64,000 nt of DNA, taken from positions 21,959,605-22,023,604 of the forward strand of contig CM055113.1 of assembly GCA_029204225.1 (NCBI GenBank). Reading direction: 5' to 3'. Below, in pieces: positions 59,140 through 64,000 of this stretch. The position numbers and the translations under genes were made by a program. Source of the stretch: Diphasiastrum complanatum (Eukaryota; Streptophyta; Lycopodiopsida; Lycopodiales; Lycopodiaceae). Each line of letters begins with the position of its first letter. Within the stretch, counting starts at the first letter, position 1. Under the pieces are notes generated by a model, which saw only the letters and a program-made list of their open reading frames with translations, was not told the origin of the DNA and searched no databases.

Positions 59140-59850
59140 ATTACAGTTTGCTAATCAACAATTGTAATGTGCAAATCAACAATTGCTTCATTATGTGCAC
59201 ACACTAGTGCTGAAAACAATGCACTCAAGCATGTTATATCAGAGTTGAAAATGCTACAATTACTAGTCTTCGGGGCTCAAACCAAGATATGTTAAAATCC
59301 ATGGAGAAGTTGCGATCTGACAGTTTAAAATATGTTGTTGATATACAAGTTATCAAATAGACAATGATGAAAAGAAAAAGAAAGAGAGTACCGATGAAGA
59401 ATGTTGATGACTTATCTACACATAGCGGCAATCAGAAAAAAAGGATTTGAGCATTTAAGTATGTTTTCTTATAAACTATTTAATTGATTTTTATTTTTCA
59501 TTTAAGTTTGATTTGCATTTGATAATATGCATTATCAATTTATTAAACACGATGACATTTGTTTTGGGACTTTGACTTGAAAAAGAGTAATCTTTTTTGG
59601 TGTTTTTTAATGGGCCTAGTTTTAGGCCAAAATCATGGATTTTTTTAATAAATCTCTAAATTTTGTTTTTTTTAAAAAAGCCAAAAATGCATATTTTAAA
59701 TAAAGAACTACAAGTTTTTTGCTGCAAACTTCATAAAACCATCATAATTACAAATGAAATAATAATTCAAGAGAACAATTGATTTTTGAAACTTGAAATC
59801 CCATTGAAATACAAAATAACTTAAATTATATTTGCACATTCTTTTTTTTC
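59140..59850. other. Intergenic sequence without recognised features
   Basis: AT-rich. It contains a minus-strand hydrophobic frame (59234-59431) of no recognised family. Confidence 0.3.
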
Positions 59851-59852
59851 TT

Positions 59853-60713
59853 TTAAAGTACATTTTCTAAGGAGTTTTCACTGATGCCTCTCAATTCAGA
59901 ACTTGACATATTCTCAACACTCTCGTTTTCAGTTGATGAAGTGGAAGACCCGTCTTCTTCATCAAAGTCAACTGGCATGTCTTCCTCAGAATCCGCGTCT
60001 AATGTTGACAAAAAACCTTGTAAATCAGCTTTTCTCTGTTGATGACGAGTGGAGGATGATGGGTTTTCAAGTAATCCAAGTCGTTCTTTCAATATAGATA
60101 TTGTTGACTTTCGTAGATGATTGGTCATTGTTAATCCAAAAAATTTAAAGAGGCAAATGGATCAATCTCACGATGTTCTCTTTGCACCTTTTGTTCTTCT
60201 AGCAAGGACTTCAAGGAAGACAACACAACAAGCTTGATTTGAGTCGATGGAATGTTAAGCAAAAATCGAATCCCTTCAAGAGGTAGCCACGAAACTGAAT
60301 TTGAAAATAGTTTGCCCCATAATAATATAATGCCTGATTTGTTACATTTGATTTTAAACTGGTGCTAAAAGCTAATATCATTAATATGAGCTATGCATCG
60401 CTCTGTTTCATTGGACGCCTTAACATAATCACAAAAATCATACGTGTGTCTGATTAATGACACGTTTGGCTTTGGCATATACGATTTCTCAACGATGCTT
60501 TGAAGCACTGGTAATGAAAATGCTTTCTTGCATCTCAACCTCTTAAAAAGGCATCTAAACATTTGATCAATTTGATCATGGGTATGTTCTACAAACAAAA
60601 ATCCTATTTTTACTTTTTTGAATTTTTTTTTCTCCACTAGCATAGACAAGTATGCCAAAACAGTTTGGTTTTTATTTTTCCTAGCAGTGTTGTCAAGTGT
60701 GATGCCACGAAAA
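59853..60713 (-). pseudogene. DUF7869-type protein, 5'-truncated and decayed
   Basis: The minus-strand frame starts at the LTR junction and reads G-I-T-L-D-N-T-A-R-K-N-K-N, then F-V-E-H-T-H-D-Q-I-D-Q-M-F. These match the L-D-N-..-ENKN and H-T-H-x-D-I-D-Q-M-F landmarks of DUF7869, a domain of unknown function found in many eukaryotic, often repeat-associated, proteins. A TAG at about 60362-60364 interrupts the frame. It then continues open through W-G-K-L-F-S and E-I-D-P-F-A-S to a one-base shift near 60135. An acidic Ser/Glu/Asp-rich tail (60128-59853) follows. The D-N and H-T-H positions suggest an RNase H-like core, but that is speculation. Confidence 0.6.
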
Positions 60714-61968
60714 TGTTAAATATTGAATATCAACATAAATATGGCATGATATACTCGAAAATGAAGATATGAGCTGGTTAAGTATAAATCATGAAGAGGC
60801 CTAAGTCATTTTTCGGGAATATATCTCCTAAGTACTTGCCTTGTAATTAAGGGCAAGACCTTTAAAAGGAAAAGACATTGTCTTGGATAACCTTTACTAG
60901 GTCGTCCATACGAAATGACTAGATACAAAAAGACATGTTAAACTAGAGTAACTTTAACTCATAGTTAAGTATACCTCCTATGGTATAGTTGAATGTATTT
61001 TCAGACTAATTGTTAACTAGATCCTTTCGCGGGGACGACACACCTGTTGTTTTAGAGGTGTGTTTGTTTGCCCTGTAGAACATATATATATCTCACACTT
61101 TGGTCTCAATCATCGAGAGAGAAGAGTTAATGCTTATGTAAGAGATTGAAGAAGTGAATAGAGTTCTGTGAGTTATTCTCTCTTATCTCTGTTCTCCGCA
61201 CTGCTGAGTGTGAGTGGATCTTGAGTCTGCTAACAATCTCTAACGCATTTCATGAATTACTCTCTGATCAGACAGACGCTCTAGTGCATTACAGTTGTTT
61301 GCTGTGTTTTCGTAAAGCATGCTCTAAAGAACTGTCTTAAAACCATCTTATTTGTTTGTCGTGAATACTTTCTTTTCGGCACTCGAATAACGACTATCTT
61401 TGGTACAGTCTAGCACGATCATTGAATAAAGCTGTATGTATACATATGAGATGACAGTCCCTATCTGAAGAATTGAGTCTTTGATCTATTTTCCTAATTG
61501 GCATTGACATAAGTTTCTAACATGTTCTAAAACTCTTCGTGTTCTTTATTTTAAGTTGGGATTTAGTTGTTGAGGACTTCTGTCTAGAAACAAATAGTTC
61601 ACGAACGCGATTTAATTAATTGTTTGCACAGTAACGAATACATCGAACAATTCTCGATTCTTTGTTGACACCTTAATCAGCCAGAGTTTAGTATTGCTAT
61701 ACTACTCTGATAACATCTCATCTGTAGAACGTGCTTCCTTCAATTCGACCGAAGCTAGATTGTTGTTCTGAATTTATTAACATTACCCATCCCAAACATA
61801 AGTAAAACTGGTTTCTTCTTAATGTCTGTCAACAACCAGAATAACACTCGAAACCACTTGTCATAATATGTACCAAAAACATAACTTTCTAACATTGTCC
61901 TCTGTTGGAACGACATTATTTACTATAAAATCTATATTAACCCCGTTGGTATAGTACGACATATACCA
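60714..61968 (+). repeat. 5' LTR of the gypsy element
   Basis: It starts TG exactly where the DUF7869 coding similarity stops and ends CA four bases before the primer site. The second LTR is outside the window, so the boundaries cannot be checked internally. Confidence 0.6.
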
Positions 61969-61972
61969 ATTT

Positions 61973-61991
61973 TTGGTGTCGTTGCTGGGGA
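61973..61991 (+). promoter_or_regulatory. Primer-binding site, tRNA-Asp type
   Basis: TTGGTGTCGTTGCTGGGGA differs by a few C-to-T changes from the complement of plant tRNA-Asp 3' ends. The changes are the kind expected from deamination of methylated cytosines. Confidence 0.7.
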
Positions 61992-62181
61992 TAGTTTAGG
62001 AAAGTTATAAGAAATCTGACAAATCGATCTCCATCTCTAGTGTATGTCAGATAGAGAATCCAAATTAGAAAGATAACGTAAGCTTAGAGAGGAAATTTTA
62101 CGGAGATAAAGTGAGAGTACTAGTCGAAGAAATCTAGACGAAATCACTGCCCAATTACTTGAACTCTTAATTAGCTTCGGT

Positions 62182-63550
62182 ATGGAGGGTCCTGCTGCAC
62201 GTTTCGCTTCTATCTCTAAAATTAAATATGATTATTTTAAAGGGACTTCTTCTGATGATGCAGATAGCTATGTCTCACAATTCAAGTCAATCGCTAATGC
62301 GAATAACGAGGGAACTGACGTAGACAAACTACGAATCTTCCCTGGTCTACTAAGAAAGCAGGCGCGCATTTGGTACAACCAAGTTGAACCGGGCCGTGTA
62401 GGAACCTGGTACTTGCTGAAAGATGCGTTTCTAAACCAGTTTAGAGAGATCGGTTACAAATCTAGAATTCTTGGACATCTGAACAATGTTCAGAAGAAGA
62501 GTAAAGAATCCCTTCACAAATATACACGAAAGGTTAAAAATCTCATAGGAAAACTAACCGGTGTATATCCCGTGGATATGTAGATCGAATGGTTTTTGGC
62601 TGGTTTACCACCAAAGATTGATCGGTATTGTAGACAAGGGGACATGACCTCCTTAGCAGCAGTAATAGCTAGTCCCAAAAATTTTGAGACCTCAAAACTA
62701 GCACGAAAGCGACGATCGACTAAGAAATCTCGAAAGTTGAAAACTGATTCTAGTGACAGCGATGATGATTCAGATTCTGATTCAAGTACCAGTTCTTCAA
62801 GCACAGAATTTGAAAGCAGCGATTCATCAGAATCAAAAGTTGACAAAGGAGAGAGAAAGAATAAACGACGAACTAAACGAAAGGACGACACGAAAGTTGT
62901 CGAGGATAAGTCGTCAACTTCTAAAGTTGAAAAGCTTTGAAAAAGTAATATGACTGACCTTAATAAAAAGTTTAATGATTGAAAGTGCAGATCTCTGAAG
63001 TTGCAGATAAAAGACCAAAAGCGTCTTCTTCCAGCTCAGGAATGTGGTGTACGAAATGTGGAACTTCTGGACACACTAAGGAAGACTACACTATTGTGAA
63101 TGTCATATACATAGAAGATCCTGCCCAAGAGGTACTTTTTATTTTTCAAAATGATGCAACTACAAACTATGTACAGGGTACTGCAGCATCAGCCTAGCAG
63201 GACAGACCCAAGTTCACACCAAGAAGACATAATCCTCTTGAATTTGTTGGACCAGCAAAGTCTCAAACTGCAACTAAACCAGTTTTGGACAACTGCTACA
63301 ATTGTGGAGAGCCGGGACATTTTTCTCCTGACTGTCCTCAACCGTGAAAGCCAATTGGTTATGTACCATTACGCTCAAATTGCAGAGAGCCTGGCCACAA
63401 ATATCCAGACTGCCCTTAGCCATAGAAGCCACAACCCAAATATCAGTATGTAGCAACACTAGCTGCTGCAGACACGAAAGCGAAAGCTGTGACTGATGCT
63501 GTTGTGCAGAGATTTGACGTTATTAAAGGAAAACTAGCAAAGACAGAAGA
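62182..63550 (+). pseudogene. Ty3-gypsy gag
   Basis: The capsid-like domain (62182-62583) contains F-K-G-T-S-S-D-D-A-D-S-Y and A-R-I-W-Y-N, then L-L-K-D-A-F-L-N-Q-F. A TAG at 62581 interrupts it, and the frame resumes with F-L-A-G-L-P-P-K. A Ser/Asp-rich and Lys-rich low-complexity segment (62740-62940) follows. Three knuckle-like blocks come next, in shifted frames: C-T-K-C-G-T-S-G-H-T-K-E-D-Y (last Cys is Tyr), C-Y-N-C-G-E-P-G-H-F-S-P-D-C (complete) and R-S-N-C-R-E-P-G-H-K-Y-P-D-C (first Cys is Arg). Confidence 0.8.
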
Positions 63551-64000
63551 GCAGTCCTAGCCAAGTGACGTGGAAAAATTATTCAGTCACAATGAGAAAC
63601 AAAAGCTCCTCGAAACCTGATCAAAAATCTTCGACAAGGCACAAAAAATCCTCGAAGAAGAAATCCTCTAGCAAAACAACGAACAAATCTACGACTAAAG
63701 AAGATCTCAAAGATGATCCTAACTATGACCACGAAGCTACGAAGTTATTTACAAAAGATATCTCGGCATAAGCAAAGGAAATCATCAACGCTGAACTTCA
63801 GACAGCTGCTACAGAAAAGGTGGTCACTTCGAGGAAGAGGACGAAGAAATCGCGAAGACGAAATTGTCTAGTGCTATTATCGATGAACCAACCTCAAAAT
63901 TGAAGACGAAAGAATATGACATTGTGACTGATATCGGATCTCTTCGTCCGAACATTACTTTTGAACAGTTGTTGGCAGATAGCACTTATTGCAGAAAGCA

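Larger units (their letters stand above)
60714..64000 (+). mobile_element. Ty3-gypsy element (5' LTR, primer site, gag), runs off the window
   Basis: The LTR is 60714-61968 (TGTTAAATATTGAA..ATACCA), with a TATATATA motif at 61083-61090. It is followed by TTGGTGTCGTTGCTGGGGA (61973-61991), a degenerate match to the tRNA-Asp-type primer site typical of Tat/Athila-lineage gypsy elements. Gag starts at about 62182. The end of the window reads D-I-V-T-D-I-G-S-L, resembling the gag-protease connector of such elements. In-frame stops (62581, 63196 and others) show decay. Confidence 0.8.

Noticed and set aside
62514-62891. Minus-strand Ser/Leu-rich frame
   Set aside because: It is the antisense of the gypsy gag Ser/Asp-rich segment.

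Overview
The window comes from a land-plant nuclear genome. It is AT-rich and has spliceosomal GT-AG introns of 142 bp to over 7 kb. Relics of Ty1-copia, Ty3-gypsy, LINE and hAT-like elements are packed into the introns and into the 3' intergenic DNA. The one functional-looking gene is most similar to plant mitochondrial half-size ABC transporters (ATM3/ABCB25). Intron size and repeat load suggest a large genome such as a fern, lycophyte or gymnosperm, but nothing seen fixes the taxon.

Layout. (1) 1-4013: the 3' part of an intron, holding two degraded LINE pieces in tandem. (2) 4014-41271: seventeen exons on the + strand that join into one open frame of 499 codons plus stop. The first is an internal exon, so the N-terminal part (targeting peptide and first membrane helices) must lie to the left. 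The frame only closes if a 16-nt microexon at 4847-4862 is included. The ATP-binding motifs are all intact, although introns split the codons inside Walker A and Walker B. (3) The large introns carry three copies of a ~500-bp hAT-like MITE with 8-bp target duplications (9839-10341, 23712-24168, 27662-28165). They also carry a second LINE (about 15870-18215), copia LTR pieces (6706-7112, 19870-20237, 38549-38908), a gypsy relic (22050-23520) and an internally deleted gypsy (about 33380-35230). (4) 41272-59150: intergenic DNA made of broken, inverted and nested copia elements (called A, B, A' and C below), a LINE reverse-transcriptase piece, a (TC)58 microsatellite and a ~325-bp inverted repeat. 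(5) 59853-60713: a decayed minus-strand gene of the DUF7869 type. It is cut exactly where a 1.25-kb LTR begins. (6) 60714-64000: the LTR, tRNA-Asp-type primer site and gag of a Ty3-gypsy element that runs off the right edge.

Working together: the ABC gene is a single host transcription unit whose introns have absorbed transposons without damage to the coding frame. Nearly all other coding-like sequence is decayed transposon sequence carrying stops, frameshifts and catalytic substitutions. Element boundaries are approximate unless a terminal motif is described.
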